DNA of 45,315 nucleotides from an uncultured Eubacterium sp. (GCA_910584595.1 CAJUBQ010000035.1:1-45315); one strand, 5' to 3'; counted from the stretch's first letter, positions 24,234-33,891 are shown. Translations and numbers: made by a program. The notes: generated from the letters alone by a model not told the origin.

Positions 24234-26217
24234 TATATATTTTTATTTAAAGGCGGGGCTGTTAGTTGTATTTTTGGCTCAGATTATGATGCTGGCGGTA
24301 TTTAATCTGACGCAGTTACAGTATCATATGGGTTATGATGCATCCAGCTGGTATTTAAAAGCTATGGAAATGGCGAAGCAGAAGACAATTTTTGTGAAAG
24401 AATGGGCAAATCAGACAACATTATACTTTGATTCTGCAGTTCCGTTTGCAGCGTTGCTTTATTGGGCGACAGGAGATATTTTTGTTTCTTATGGAATTGT
24501 AAATTTTATGATCGATATCGGAATTTTCTTTGTATTTTATAACATATTAAAAGCATTGCGCATTTCTGATTTGGCAAAGCTGGTGTGCTTGAATATGATC
24601 GCTTGTACATATATATCGCCGGGGTTTAATAATGCGAATGATCTTGGTTATTTTTCTTCCATTCTTTCATCCAACAGTGGGTACGGATTAAAAGCGCTTC
24701 TTATGCTGATGGTTATTAAAATGATGTTTGATATGGAAGATGGAAAAATAAATTATTTGTACATTCTTGTTACAGAAGCTTTATTGTTTGTTTCAGGGAT
24801 ATCAAGCGGCTGGTATTTGATGGTTACGGTTCTGGCGCCTATTATCATTTATTATTTGCTGCGAGTGTTTATTTATAATTCATGGAAAGAAATACGCAAT
24901 AAAAGGGTAATATTGCTTGTCATAAGTATGCTGTTGATATTCATTGGAAAAATGGCTGCTGTCCACCTGTTAAAATTCGAAAGTAAGGATAGCAGTATGA
25001 TTTTGACCGGTTTATCTGTTTTTTGGAAAAACATTGGTTCAATATTTCTGGGATTTATGCAATTGACAGGGGCTTTTCCGTATGATGCGAATCAGCCGGT
25101 GCTGGACAGACAGGGGATCGTTTATGTATTAGGTTTTATTGTTTTTTTGGTATGTATGATTGGACTTGTTTATACAGTCAGACATTGGTTGAAAAATATA
25201 GAAAAGTCAGATAGAGACGGCATGATAATCTGTATCATTGGATTTAATCTATTGATGTTTTGCATTATTTATACAACATATGGAGATGCAATATTTGAAG
25301 CAAGATATTTGATAGCCATATTTTTGATGGTTGTGGTAACTGTTGGAAGATTTATTGACTCGTTAGATGACCGATGGATTTTTAAATATTTTAATATAGC
25401 GGTTTTGACTGTTGTTTTGCTGATGTTAAACATATCGGGTGACCATACGTTTCTGAATACAAAAAATAATTATCATACACTGGCATCTATCTCAGAGAAA
25501 ACGAAAGAATTAGATGTACCTGTTGTATATGTGTGCGGGAGCGAGTTAGGAATTGACAGCAGGAACTTGCGGGTGGTGGACGAATCCAGGATTTATAAAT
25601 TTATAAGTGAGAACTCCTTTAACAGTACGACATATTGGGGAGATTATACTTATTATAGTGATGTGGCTCTCGTCCAGGGAAAGAATGCATTGATTACAAC
25701 CGAGCAGTATTTTGCATTGCTGCCAGAGTATATCAGAAATCAGTATGTTTTACAGGAAAAAATAGACAAATATCTGATATTTGCAGCAGAGACAAACAGA
25801 TTTGATCTGGAATCAGGAATCAGTGGGAAATATAGTATGGATTATCCTACAAGCAGAGGCATTTCAGTTTCTGGAGGCATCATTGAAGAGAGCAGTGGAA
25901 GTTTTTTAAGTGAGGAAACGGCAGAAGGAATAGTTGTGCGGGGGCCAAATGTAAAAGTTTTGACAGGTCACTATCAATTTATTATAAATTATGAAATATT
26001 AAAGAATTCTGAAAATACTGCTGATTTTGTGATTACGTTGGATTCCGGAAAACGTACGCTGGCAACGGTTCCATTAGAAAGAGATGAGAAAAGGGCGGTT
26101 GTCGACATTGAAATTTTAGAAGACAGCATGGGATTGGAATATAGAGTCTATGATTATGCAGGAACTGTGATAAGGGTGGATTCTTTTGAGATTATTCAAG
26201 TGGATTCGGATGAGTAA
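24217..26217 (+). CDS. GT-C-like multispanning membrane protein, copy A
   Basis: 666 residues. About ten to eleven membrane helices fill residues 10-410, then an outside C-terminal domain of ~250 residues. After the first helix comes LQYHMGYDASSWYLKAMEM. An Asp in the first outer loop is where GT-C transferases (ArnT, PMT, PglB) keep their catalytic acid. Other marked motifs are FNNANDLGYFSS, RNLRVVDESRIYK and WGDYTYYSD. It is a full-length paralogue of the protein at 30605-32617. No close family is recognised by name. A role in transferring a sugar from a polyprenyl-phosphate donor outside the cell is inferred from topology and context. Confidence 0.65.
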   Translation: MLKKRDIYFYLKAGLLVVFLAQIMMLAVFNLTQLQYHMGYDASSWYLKAMEMAKQKTIFVKEWANQTTLYFDSAVPFAALLYWATGDIFVSYGIVNFMIDIGIFFVFYNILKALRISDLAKLVCLNMIACTYISPGFNNANDLGYFSSILSSNSGYGLKALLMLMVIKMMFDMEDGKINYLYILVTEALLFVSGISSGWYLMVTVLAPIIIYYLLRVFIYNSWKEIRNKRVILLVISMLLIFIGKMAAVHLLKFESKDSSMILTGLSVFWKNIGSIFLGFMQLTGAFPYDANQPVLDRQGIVYVLGFIVFLVCMIGLVYTVRHWLKNIEKSDRDGMIICIIGFNLLMFCIIYTTYGDAIFEARYLIAIFLMVVVTVGRFIDSLDDRWIFKYFNIAVLTVVLLMLNISGDHTFLNTKNNYHTLASISEKTKELDVPVVYVCGSELGIDSRNLRVVDESRIYKFISENSFNSTTYWGDYTYYSDVALVQGKNALITTEQYFALLPEYIRNQYVLQEKIDKYLIFAAETNRFDLESGISGKYSMDYPTSRGISVSGGIIEESSGSFLSEETAEGIVVRGPNVKVLTGHYQFIINYEILKNSENTADFVITLDSGKRTLATVPLERDEKRAVVDIEILEDSMGLEYRVYDYAGTVIRVDSFEIIQVDSDE

Positions 26218-26250
26218 TATGGAAATGGCAAAGGAGAAACGGAAGGCATT

Positions 26251-26979
26251 ATGGAATTTAAAAATGCAACAATTTTATTGCCGGCGATCAATGAAACATA
26301 TTCGCTGAAAAAGACAGTTGAAATTATTTTTCAGACATGTAAATACAAAGATATAGCAGAACTGATTATTTTACTGTCCAAAAAATCTACGCAGCAGTGT
26401 GTTGAAACAGCAAATACGTTGTGTCAAAAATATCCCCAGAAAGTATGGATCTATTATCAGAAACTTCCTTACGTTGGAGGTGCATGCAGGGAAGGATTTG
26501 CATTGGCGAAAGGTTCACATGTTGTATTAATGTCAACGGATTTGGAGACGGATCCCGGATTGGTATGCAAATTTATTAAAATGGCAAAGAAAGATCCGGA
26601 GGCTGTGATTACTGCGTCACGATGGATGAAAAAATGTCAGTTTAGAGGATACAACAAATTGAAAAAGATATGTAACTGGATTTTTCAAAAATTATTAAAC
26701 ATATGTTTTTTTACCAGTTTATCAGATATGACGTACGCATTTCGGATTTTTCCTGCGGCATTAGTCAAGAAAATAAATTGGGAAGAACTCAGACATCCGT
26801 TTTTTTTGGAGACCTCATTAAAACCGCTGCGTCTGGGGGTCAGATTTTTAGAAATTCCGGCAAATTGGGAAGCGCGTTCTGAAGGAGAATCTCAGAATGG
26901 ATTTCTTGCAAATTTTAAATACTTTAAGACAGCATGGCATATTCGATTTTGCAGGAAATCGCTGCTGTTGAAAGAATAG
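26251..26979 (+). CDS. glycosyltransferase, GT2 family (DPM1-like)
   Basis: 242 residues, a single GT-A domain without membrane helices, the size of DPM1-type polyprenyl-phosphate sugar synthases. It shows ATILLPAINETYSLKKTVEI at the start, GGACREGFALAKGSHVVLMS before an acidic LETDPG at the D-x-D position, and FLETSLKPLRLGVRFLEIPA further on. It follows GT-C copy A by 33 bases, suggesting that it makes the lipid-linked sugar which that protein uses. The donor sugar is unknown, and a plain cytoplasmic transferase is the alternative. Confidence 0.8.
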   Translation: MEFKNATILLPAINETYSLKKTVEIIFQTCKYKDIAELIILLSKKSTQQCVETANTLCQKYPQKVWIYYQKLPYVGGACREGFALAKGSHVVLMSTDLETDPGLVCKFIKMAKKDPEAVITASRWMKKCQFRGYNKLKKICNWIFQKLLNICFFTSLSDMTYAFRIFPAALVKKINWEELRHPFFLETSLKPLRLGVRFLEIPANWEARSEGESQNGFLANFKYFKTAWHIRFCRKSLLLKE

Positions 26980-27011
26980 TTGACAGAAAAAATAAGGTTG
27001 GGAGAAGAACA

Positions 27012-28202
27012 ATGAGATATCTGATATTAGGAGCTGGCCCTGCGGGGCTTACGGTTGCGAACAGGTTAAAAGAATTGGGTGAGACTTCTTTTCTTGTCCT
27101 GGAAAAACAATCTGAGGCCGGTGGATTATGCAGGAGCATGGAAGTGGATGGGAGTCCGCTTGACATAGGCGGTGGACATATTTTAGATGTCCGAAATCCA
27201 CAGGTAAATACATATTTGTTTCAATTTATGCCGGAAGAGGAGTGGAATACGTATGACAGAATATCGAAAATCCAGATGGGGGATATCATTTTAGATTATC
27301 CGTTTGAAGCAAATATATGGGAACTGCCAATAGAAGAACAGATAAAGCATTTGATGTCGATCGCGCAGGCAGGCTGTAATAATGATGTGCCAAAGCCGGA
27401 AAAATTCAGTGAATGGATTCCATGGAAATTAGGCAGAAAGATTACAGACGATTATATGCTGCCATATAATCAAAAGATATGGTCTATGGATTTGGACAAA
27501 CTTGGAACCTATTGGCTGGACAAACTGCCAAATGTTTCATTTAGTGAAACTTTAAGGAGCTGTCTGGAACATAAATCGTATGGAAAGCTGCCGGGACATG
27601 CTCGGTTTTATTATCCAAAGAAATATGGATATGGTGAGTTATGGCTTAGAATGGCTGAAAATATAAAAGATCATATGGAATATGGGGCAGAAGTAAGGGA
27701 ACTGGATTTAGAGCGCAGGCTTGTAAATGGAAGATACCAAGCAGATGTGATTATTAATACGGTTCCTTGGACGTCATTTCATGCGAAAGGTGTAGATGAG
27801 GCATTCAGAGATTGTTTAAAACAGCTGATACATACATCTGTTGTAGTCAAATATTATAAGGACACGGTCAAAACGGATGCAAGCTGGGCATATTTCCCGG
27901 ATGACCAATTGGAATTTCATCGAATTATGTATCGTTCTACTTTTTGTAAAGGTGCAAGAGGATATTGGACAGAAACCAATCTGGTTCGTTCTGACAGAAG
28001 TGACGGGCGCTGGCATTATGTAAATGAATACGCATATCCGGTAAGTACGATTGACAAGCCAAAGGCAATCAAATATATCGTTGATTATGCAGACAAAAGA
28101 AATGTGATTGGTTTTGGACGTTGGGGTGAGTGGCAGCATTACAATTCAGATCTGATCGTGGAAAATGCATTAAAGCTTGTGGACAGATTGAAAGGAAGGT
28201 AA
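27012..28202 (+). CDS. FAD-dependent oxidoreductase of the amine oxidase/UDP-galactopyranose mutase-like group
   Basis: 396 residues from the ATG at 27012 (GGGAGAA upstream); the frame is open further up inside the previous gene. The FAD-binding dinucleotide fold is at the N-terminus: LILGAGPAGLTVANRL, then an acidic end of strand 2 (VLEKQSEAGGLCRS) and IGGGHILDVRNPQV. The body resembles the glycan-locus branch of NAD(P)/FAD proteins related to protoporphyrinogen oxidase and Glf. It may isomerise or oxidise a nucleotide sugar. True Glf is about the same length but has different substrate residues, so I do not assign it. Confidence 0.75.
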   Translation: MRYLILGAGPAGLTVANRLKELGETSFLVLEKQSEAGGLCRSMEVDGSPLDIGGGHILDVRNPQVNTYLFQFMPEEEWNTYDRISKIQMGDIILDYPFEANIWELPIEEQIKHLMSIAQAGCNNDVPKPEKFSEWIPWKLGRKITDDYMLPYNQKIWSMDLDKLGTYWLDKLPNVSFSETLRSCLEHKSYGKLPGHARFYYPKKYGYGELWLRMAENIKDHMEYGAEVRELDLERRLVNGRYQADVIINTVPWTSFHAKGVDEAFRDCLKQLIHTSVVVKYYKDTVKTDASWAYFPDDQLEFHRIMYRSTFCKGARGYWTETNLVRSDRSDGRWHYVNEYAYPVSTIDKPKAIKYIVDYADKRNVIGFGRWGEWQHYNSDLIVENALKLVDRLKGR

Positions 28203-28209
28203 CAGATCG

Positions 28210-28569
28210 ATGTTAGTCAGGAGATTAGAAGCAGATTTCAGACATTCGAATGAGAGCGGTTCTCTGGTGCAGCTAGTGCATGAAGGCTGGCATCAGGTTA
28301 ACGTACTCGAATCCTTACAAAATACCGAGCGTGGAGGACATTACCATAAAGAAAATAAGGAAGCGTTTTATATTATACGAGGAAAACTCCTTTTGTCGCT
28401 GGAGCATGGGGATGAGCATGAAGAAACAGAGTTTCATGAGGGAGATATGTTTATGATTTTACCATATTTGAAGCACAGATTCTTTTTTCTTGAAGATACG
28501 CTGATGGTAGCAATGTATAGCGGAATGGTTGAAAGGCCGGATGGAAAAAAAGATATTTATACGGAATAA
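28210..28569 (+). CDS. single-domain cupin protein
   Basis: 119 residues, a complete cupin barrel. Motif 1 is GGHYHKENKEAFYIIRGKL (two His and a Glu, metal ligands) and motif 2 is HEGDMFMILPYLKHRF (Gly-Asp-x-x-x-x-x-Pro-x-x-x-His). Such small cupins in polysaccharide loci often act as sugar ketoisomerases, epimerases or WxcM-like accessory proteins. The exact reaction is not readable. It is seven bases after the FAD gene and ten before the epimerase gene, so the three probably act on one nucleotide sugar. Confidence 0.8.
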   Translation: MLVRRLEADFRHSNESGSLVQLVHEGWHQVNVLESLQNTERGGHYHKENKEAFYIIRGKLLLSLEHGDEHEETEFHEGDMFMILPYLKHRFFFLEDTLMVAMYSGMVERPDGKKDIYTE

Positions 28570-28579
28570 GGAGAATTTG

Positions 28580-29464
28580 ATGTATATCGTAGTAGGAGCA
28601 AATGGTTATATTGGTTCTTATGTTGTGAAAAACATTTTGCAGCATACAGACGATAAAATATTGGCTTTAGGAAGAACTATCAAGGACAATGCTGAGCATG
28701 GAAGGGTACAGTGCATGAAATGTGATATTACTTGCGAGCCAGATATAGACAGCCTAAACGGCAGGCTGGCTAAGATGTCTGCAATCAAAGTGATTTACCT
28801 GGCGGCATGCCATCACCCGGATGAAGTAAAAAAAAATGCAAAAGCTGCGTGGAATACAAATATTACAGCATTGTCACAGTTTATTAACAAAACAGAAAAT
28901 ATAGACTGCCTTTTTTATGTATCAACGGAGATGGTGTATGGAGAAGGGAACATGGAATATAAATTTACTGAGAAAGATGAATTGCACCCGGTAAACTTGT
29001 ATGGCATTCAAAAGAAAACAGCAGAAGCTGTTATAGTGGGATATGGGTATAACGTAGTCAGGTTTCCATTTGTGATCGGACCGAGTTTGCTTCCAAATAG
29101 AAAGCATTTTTACGATGTGATTGTAGATACGGTAAAAAACGGGATAGAAATTGAAATGTTTGAGGATGTCTATAAAAGTGCGTTGGATTTTGATACAGCA
29201 TCAGAACTGCTTGTTCGTTTATGTGAAAGCTATACAAAAGACATGCCGCAAATATTGAATGTCAGTGGAGATGAAGTATTGTCAAAATATGAAATTGCAA
29301 AAAAAATTATAAAGAAGTTTCATATGAACCAAAATCTGGTAAAGCCGGTAAAGTGGGAACAGAATCATGGAATTTTTACAGAAGCCAGAGCCGGCTGCAC
29401 GCTGCTTGATAACAGCCTTTTAAAAGAAGTTCTGCAAATTCCGGAGATTAGAATGAAGTTTTAG
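28580..29464 (+). CDS. NAD-dependent epimerase/reductase, extended SDR family (RmlD-like)
   Basis: 294 residues from the ATG at 28580 (AAGGAG upstream). VVGANGYIGSYVV is the N-terminal G-x-x-G-x-x-G. STEMVYGEG carries the Ser/Thr, and YGIQKK is the Y-x-x-x-K of the catalytic pair. The C-terminal half binds the sugar (ILNVSGDEVLSKYEIAKKII). It sits directly before gmd, so it could reduce GDP-4-keto-6-deoxymannose (an Rmd/Fcl-type role) to GDP-D-rhamnose or GDP-fucose. A different keto sugar is also possible. Confidence 0.8.
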   Translation: MYIVVGANGYIGSYVVKNILQHTDDKILALGRTIKDNAEHGRVQCMKCDITCEPDIDSLNGRLAKMSAIKVIYLAACHHPDEVKKNAKAAWNTNITALSQFINKTENIDCLFYVSTEMVYGEGNMEYKFTEKDELHPVNLYGIQKKTAEAVIVGYGYNVVRFPFVIGPSLLPNRKHFYDVIVDTVKNGIEIEMFEDVYKSALDFDTASELLVRLCESYTKDMPQILNVSGDEVLSKYEIAKKIIKKFHMNQNLVKPVKWEQNHGIFTEARAGCTLLDNSLLKEVLQIPEIRMKF

Positions 29465-29520
29465 TGAGGAGCAGATGAGTGGCACAGGGGGAAAATAAGT
29501 AAATAAAGGAGATTGTATAA

Positions 29521-30573
29521 ATGGAAACAGCTTTGATTACAGGCGTCACCGGTCAGGATGGTTCTTATCTGGCTGAACTGTTGTTAGAAAAGGGATATGA
29601 AGTGCATGGAATGATAAGAAGGCAAAGTACGCCTTGTACAGATCGAATCAATCATTTGTTAAATGATCCTGCATTGGAAAAGCGTTTTATCATTCATTAC
29701 GGGGACGTGACAGATTCAGGAAGCATCGAGAGGATGATAGCAGAGATTAAACCAATGGAAGTTTATAATCTCGCAGCACAGTCACATGTGGGGATTTCTT
29801 TTGAAGTCCCGGAATATACGGCAGATGCAACCGGAGTGGGGACGATTAGAATATTAGAAGCGCTTCGTAAAAGTAATCCGAAATGTAAATATTATCAGGC
29901 TTCTACATCGGAATTGTTTGGAGGAATTCCCGAAACAGCTCCGCAGAACGAAAAAACGCCATTTTATCCGAAGAGTCCTTATGGTGTAGCAAAGTTATAT
30001 TCTTATTGGATTACGGTAAATTATAGAGAATCTTACGGAATGTTTGCATGTAATGGTATTTTGTTTAATCATGAGTCGCCAAGAAGAGGAAAAAACTTTG
30101 TTACAAGAAAAATAACAATGGCCATTGCTAATATCATGGCAGGAAAACAGGAAAAATTATCTTTGGGAAATATGGATGCAAGACGTGACTGGGGATTTGC
30201 AGGCGATTATGTTGAAGGAATGTGGAGAATTCTGCATCAGGAAAAACCGTCTGATTATGTGCTTGCAACGAATGAAACACATACCGTACGCGAATTTGTA
30301 GAAGCAGCGTTCCAGGAAGCAGGGATTCAGATAGAATGGAGAGGAACAGGCATAGAGGAAAAAGGCTATGACAGGGCAAATGGAAGGCTGCTCGTTGACG
30401 TAGACAAGCGTCTGTACAGACCTGCGGAAGTTGGGCTGCTTTGGGGAGATTCTGCAAAAGCGGAACTGGAATTAGATTGGAAACGTAAAGTGGATTTTCA
30501 CAGTCTTGTACATATGATGATGGAGGCAGACATGAGAGAGATTGCAGGCATAGAGTTGCAGCACAGAGCATAG
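29521..30573 (+). CDS. gmd: GDP-mannose 4,6-dehydratase
   Basis: 350 residues, the normal Gmd length, with diagnostic blocks throughout: ALITGVTGQDGSYLAELLLE (NADP site), YNLAAQSHVGISFEVPEYTA, YQASTSELFG (the Ser-Thr-x-Glu of dehydratases), SPYGVAKLYSYW (catalytic Tyr/Lys), LFNHESPRRGKNFVTRK and DARRDWGFAGDYVEGMW. It converts GDP-D-mannose to GDP-4-keto-6-deoxy-D-mannose, the precursor of GDP-D-rhamnose, GDP-L-fucose, GDP-6-deoxytalose or GDP-perosamine. Which end product is made depends on the neighbouring reductase or aminotransferase. AAAGGAG precedes the ATG. Confidence 0.95.
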   Translation: METALITGVTGQDGSYLAELLLEKGYEVHGMIRRQSTPCTDRINHLLNDPALEKRFIIHYGDVTDSGSIERMIAEIKPMEVYNLAAQSHVGISFEVPEYTADATGVGTIRILEALRKSNPKCKYYQASTSELFGGIPETAPQNEKTPFYPKSPYGVAKLYSYWITVNYRESYGMFACNGILFNHESPRRGKNFVTRKITMAIANIMAGKQEKLSLGNMDARRDWGFAGDYVEGMWRILHQEKPSDYVLATNETHTVREFVEAAFQEAGIQIEWRGTGIEEKGYDRANGRLLVDVDKRLYRPAEVGLLWGDSAKAELELDWKRKVDFHSLVHMMMEADMREIAGIELQHRA

Positions 30574-30604
30574 CGGAGGGTTCAGGATTTGAAAACGGGT
30601 TCAG

Positions 30605-32617
30605 ATGACAGGTAGGATGGTAGAGAAAATGCATGATGTTCTGACACATATGAAAAAAGAAAATAAAGCAGAAAAGATATTGTTTTTCATTTTCATTTTA
30701 ATGTTTGCGGCTCAGTTTATAGCATTAGTATATTTTAATATCACACAATTGAAATATCATTTAGGATATGATATTTCCAGTAATTATTTAAGAGCGATAG
30801 AAATGGTCAAACAGCATAAGCTTTTGCCGGATCATTGGGCTTATACAACAGCCAGAACAGGCATTAGTACAACAGCTGTAGCTGCGTTGTTTTATGGGCT
30901 AATCAATGATATATATGTTGCGTTTGGATTAGCCAATTTGCTGATTATGATAGTGACTCTGGCAGTTCTATGGAAGATATTGTCCATGCTGAAACTTTCT
31001 TATGTGACCAGATTCGCAGGATTAAATTTTTATTTATGTCCTTTTATAACTACAGAATATAATAATGCATGTGATTTAGGATATGCATCCAATATGCTGC
31101 TGGGAGCAGGATTTTACAGCATGATTATTTTGATGATTTTATTGTGCATGCTGCATTTACTGGTAAGAAAAAAGACAATCTTTCATACAGTATGCGGCGT
31201 ACTGCTTTCTGCTTTATTGACAGTGATGGCAGTTACAAGCGGATTATTTGTATGGAGTACCTTTTTGGTGGCTGGATTGCTTTATTATATTGTGATTGCA
31301 ATCTGGAGGAATGATAAATCTTATTTAAAGCATTATAATTTCCAATTTTATTTATGGAACAGCTTTTTCAGTCTGGCGGCGAAGCTGGTAGCGGGTAATA
31401 TTTTTAATTTTAAAACACATGATTCGAAGTTAACGTTTATTACGGCAGGAAATTTTTTTGACAATATAGGGAATATTTTTGAAGGATTTATACAATTTCT
31501 GGGAGGATTGCCATATTCCGAATATGTTCCCGCGATGGGGAAAACGGGAATCTGTTATATGATGGGATGGATTGTTATCGGTATGTTTTTTCTCGCGGCA
31601 GTATGGGCAGTGCGGTATGCCAATAAGGAAAAAGATCATTGGAGGAACTTTCTGCTTTTTATTCTTTTAGAAAATATAGGATTATTTTCTGTCTGTAAAG
31701 TGACATATGGAGCGGAAATTTTTGAAAACAGATATTTATTAGTCATGTTGTTTTCCATATTGTGTATTTTGCTGTCTTATCTGGATTTTTTAAGAAATAA
31801 TCAAGCTATGCGTACGGTATTTGCCGGAGCGTTTCTTATGGCAATTTTAGTCCTGGATGTTTCAGGGGATGATAAATATCTAAATACAAAAAATGATTAC
31901 CAGTATCTCAATCAGGTAGTTGCCGCACTGGAAGAGTTTCCTGTTCCGGTCGTATATGCTTATGGAAGTGACGTATTTAACGATGTAAGAAATCTGCGTG
32001 TTATCGATCAAAGCAAAATATATAAAACGATAGCAAGATATAATTATTATGCACCATGGGGAGACTATACTTATTATCAGGATAATTATGAGTATCATGG
32101 TGAAAATTGTCTGATTACGACAGAAGAAGATTTTAAAAGACTGCCGGATTTTATAAAAAAAGATTATTCTCTCATATCAAGTATCGATAAATATGATATT
32201 TATCATTCGAATGTCAGTAAATTTGATTTGTCCAGCAGCTTAGGACAGCATACGATTGATTTTCCATATAGCTATGGATTTGAGACACGTAATGGCAGGT
32301 TCGATGACGAGGGGCAATGGATTACAAACGGAACAGAGGGGCATTGTTTATACGGGCCTTACTGTAATACGAAACAGGGGATTTATAATGTTATTTTAAA
32401 ATATAAAATTTTAGAAAATGGTGAAAGATCAAATGTTTTTGATATTGCAGTTAATCATGGTGAGCAGATCTTATCATCCGTCGAATTGAAAAATACGGAA
32501 CAATCTGCAGAAATTTGTGGATTGGAATTACAAGATGGTGATACTTTGGAATATCGTGTTTTTAACGCGAAGGACAGCATTATGGAAGTCAGTTCCATAG
32601 AAGTTATCCGGCAGTAG
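30605..32617 (+). CDS. GT-C-like multispanning membrane protein, copy B
   Basis: 670 residues, colinear with the protein at 24217-26217: about eleven helices, then a ~250-residue outer domain. Shared motifs in the same order are LKYHLGYDISSNYLRAIEM, YNNACDLGYASNM, RNLRVIDQSKIYK and WGDYTYYQD. The Asp in the first outer loop (GYD) is conserved in both. Several in-frame ATGs (30605, 30617, 30629) are possible and none has a clear Shine-Dalgarno. It lies between gmd and the amino-sugar/flippase block, so it may be the outer transferase for the lipid-linked amino sugar. That role is inference. Confidence 0.65.
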   Translation: MTGRMVEKMHDVLTHMKKENKAEKILFFIFILMFAAQFIALVYFNITQLKYHLGYDISSNYLRAIEMVKQHKLLPDHWAYTTARTGISTTAVAALFYGLINDIYVAFGLANLLIMIVTLAVLWKILSMLKLSYVTRFAGLNFYLCPFITTEYNNACDLGYASNMLLGAGFYSMIILMILLCMLHLLVRKKTIFHTVCGVLLSALLTVMAVTSGLFVWSTFLVAGLLYYIVIAIWRNDKSYLKHYNFQFYLWNSFFSLAAKLVAGNIFNFKTHDSKLTFITAGNFFDNIGNIFEGFIQFLGGLPYSEYVPAMGKTGICYMMGWIVIGMFFLAAVWAVRYANKEKDHWRNFLLFILLENIGLFSVCKVTYGAEIFENRYLLVMLFSILCILLSYLDFLRNNQAMRTVFAGAFLMAILVLDVSGDDKYLNTKNDYQYLNQVVAALEEFPVPVVYAYGSDVFNDVRNLRVIDQSKIYKTIARYNYYAPWGDYTYYQDNYEYHGENCLITTEEDFKRLPDFIKKDYSLISSIDKYDIYHSNVSKFDLSSSLGQHTIDFPYSYGFETRNGRFDDEGQWITNGTEGHCLYGPYCNTKQGIYNVILKYKILENGERSNVFDIAVNHGEQILSSVELKNTEQSAEICGLELQDGDTLEYRVFNAKDSIMEVSSIEVIRQ

Positions 32618-32689
32618 GAAAAAAAGATCAGACAGAACAGGATGGCTGGTAAACGAACAAGAATGTGTATACGAAGAGAGGATGATGAA

Positions 32690-33817
32690 ATGATCTGCTT
32701 TAATAAAGCTCCATATATGGGCCGGGAAGAACAATATATTAAAGAAGTAATTTTATCCGGAAAGTTATGTGGAGATGGTTCTTTTACAAAAAGATGCCAT
32801 ACTTTGCTGGAACGTATGACGAAGGCGAAAAAGGCATTGCTGACGACATCCTGTACACATGCGATTGAAATGGCTGCGCTTCTTGCAGACATCCGTCCGG
32901 GAGACGAAGTGATTATGCCCTCCTATACATTTGTGTCAACAGCAGATGCATTTGTGCTGCGGGGAGCAACAGTGGTATTTACAGATATCCGTCCGGATAC
33001 GATGAATATGGATGAAAAGCTTCTGGAAGCGGCGATTACTTCTAAGACAAAGGCAATCGTACCTGTACATTATGCAGGCGTTGGATGTGAGATGGATGTA
33101 ATTATGGATATTGCAAATCGATACAGGCTCTATGTTGTGGAAGATGCAGCGCAGGGGATTTGCAGTACATATAAAGGAAGACCGTTGGGGACGATAGGAG
33201 ATTTCGGTTGTTATAGTTTTCATGAAACGAAAAATATAAGTATGGGTGAAGGAGGGGCGCTGCTGATACGAGAGGAAAAGGATATTGAGAGAGCAGAGAT
33301 TATTCGGGAAAAAGGAACAGACAGGAGCAGATTTTTCAGAGGTGAGATAGGAAAATATACATGGGTGGATGCGGGTTCATCTTATCTGCCAAGTGAATTA
33401 AACGCTGCTTATTTATATGCGCAGCTGGAAACGGTAGACCGGATCATAGAAGATCGGATGCGTACGTGGCAGGTTTATCGGGATAATCTGCGGGAAATAG
33501 CAGAAGAGGGATATATAGAGCTGCCGCATATACCTGACGAATGTACCCATAATGCTCATATGTTTTATATTAAGACAAAAGATATCCAGGAACGGACACG
33601 TTTGCTGGCATTTCTAAAGGAACGTGGAGTTGGGGCAGTATTTCATTACATACCGCTTCATACATCAGCTGCCGGAAGAAAATATGGAAGGTTTTCAGGC
33701 GAAGACGTCTTTACTACAAAAGAAAGTGAGCGTTTGCTCAGGCTGCCGCTTTATTATGGGATGTCGGATGAAAAGTATGAAGTGATCGAACGAGTCAGAG
33801 AATTTTATAAAAAATAA
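32690..33817 (+). CDS. rffA: RffA/WecE-type sugar 4-aminotransferase (DegT/DnrJ/EryC1 family)
   Basis: 375 residues from the ATG at 32690 (GAGAGGA upstream). It is a PLP fold-type I enzyme. The cofactor Lys is K181 in SFHETKNISMGEGGALL, a motif with HETKN that is typical of RffA (WecE) rather than of other DegT proteins. EDAAQGICSTYKGRPLG carries the Asp that contacts the PLP ring nitrogen. RffA transaminates dTDP-4-keto-6-deoxyglucose to dTDP-4-amino-4,6-dideoxygalactose (dTDP-Fuc4N). No rmlA/rmlB genes are in the window, so the keto sugar must come from elsewhere, or the enzyme acts on another nucleotide sugar such as the Gmd product. Confidence 0.88.
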   Translation: MICFNKAPYMGREEQYIKEVILSGKLCGDGSFTKRCHTLLERMTKAKKALLTTSCTHAIEMAALLADIRPGDEVIMPSYTFVSTADAFVLRGATVVFTDIRPDTMNMDEKLLEAAITSKTKAIVPVHYAGVGCEMDVIMDIANRYRLYVVEDAAQGICSTYKGRPLGTIGDFGCYSFHETKNISMGEGGALLIREEKDIERAEIIREKGTDRSRFFRGEIGKYTWVDAGSSYLPSELNAAYLYAQLETVDRIIEDRMRTWQVYRDNLREIAEEGYIELPHIPDECTHNAHMFYIKTKDIQERTRLLAFLKERGVGAVFHYIPLHTSAAGRKYGRFSGEDVFTTKESERLLRLPLYYGMSDEKYEVIERVREFYKK

Positions 33818-33827
33818 AAAGTAACAG

Positions 33828-33853
33828 GACAAGCATTTTCGAATGCGTTTGTC
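33828..33853 (+). other. intergenic hairpin with TTCG loop
   Basis: GACAAGCATT pairs with AATGCGTTTGTC (two-base bulge) around a TTCG tetraloop, between rffA and the flippase pair. No T-run follows, so it is more likely an RNA stability or processing element than a terminator. Confidence 0.45.
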
Positions 33854-33891
33854 TCCTCTCCTGGAGTATGTGAAGAAAGGCGGTAGCTTAG

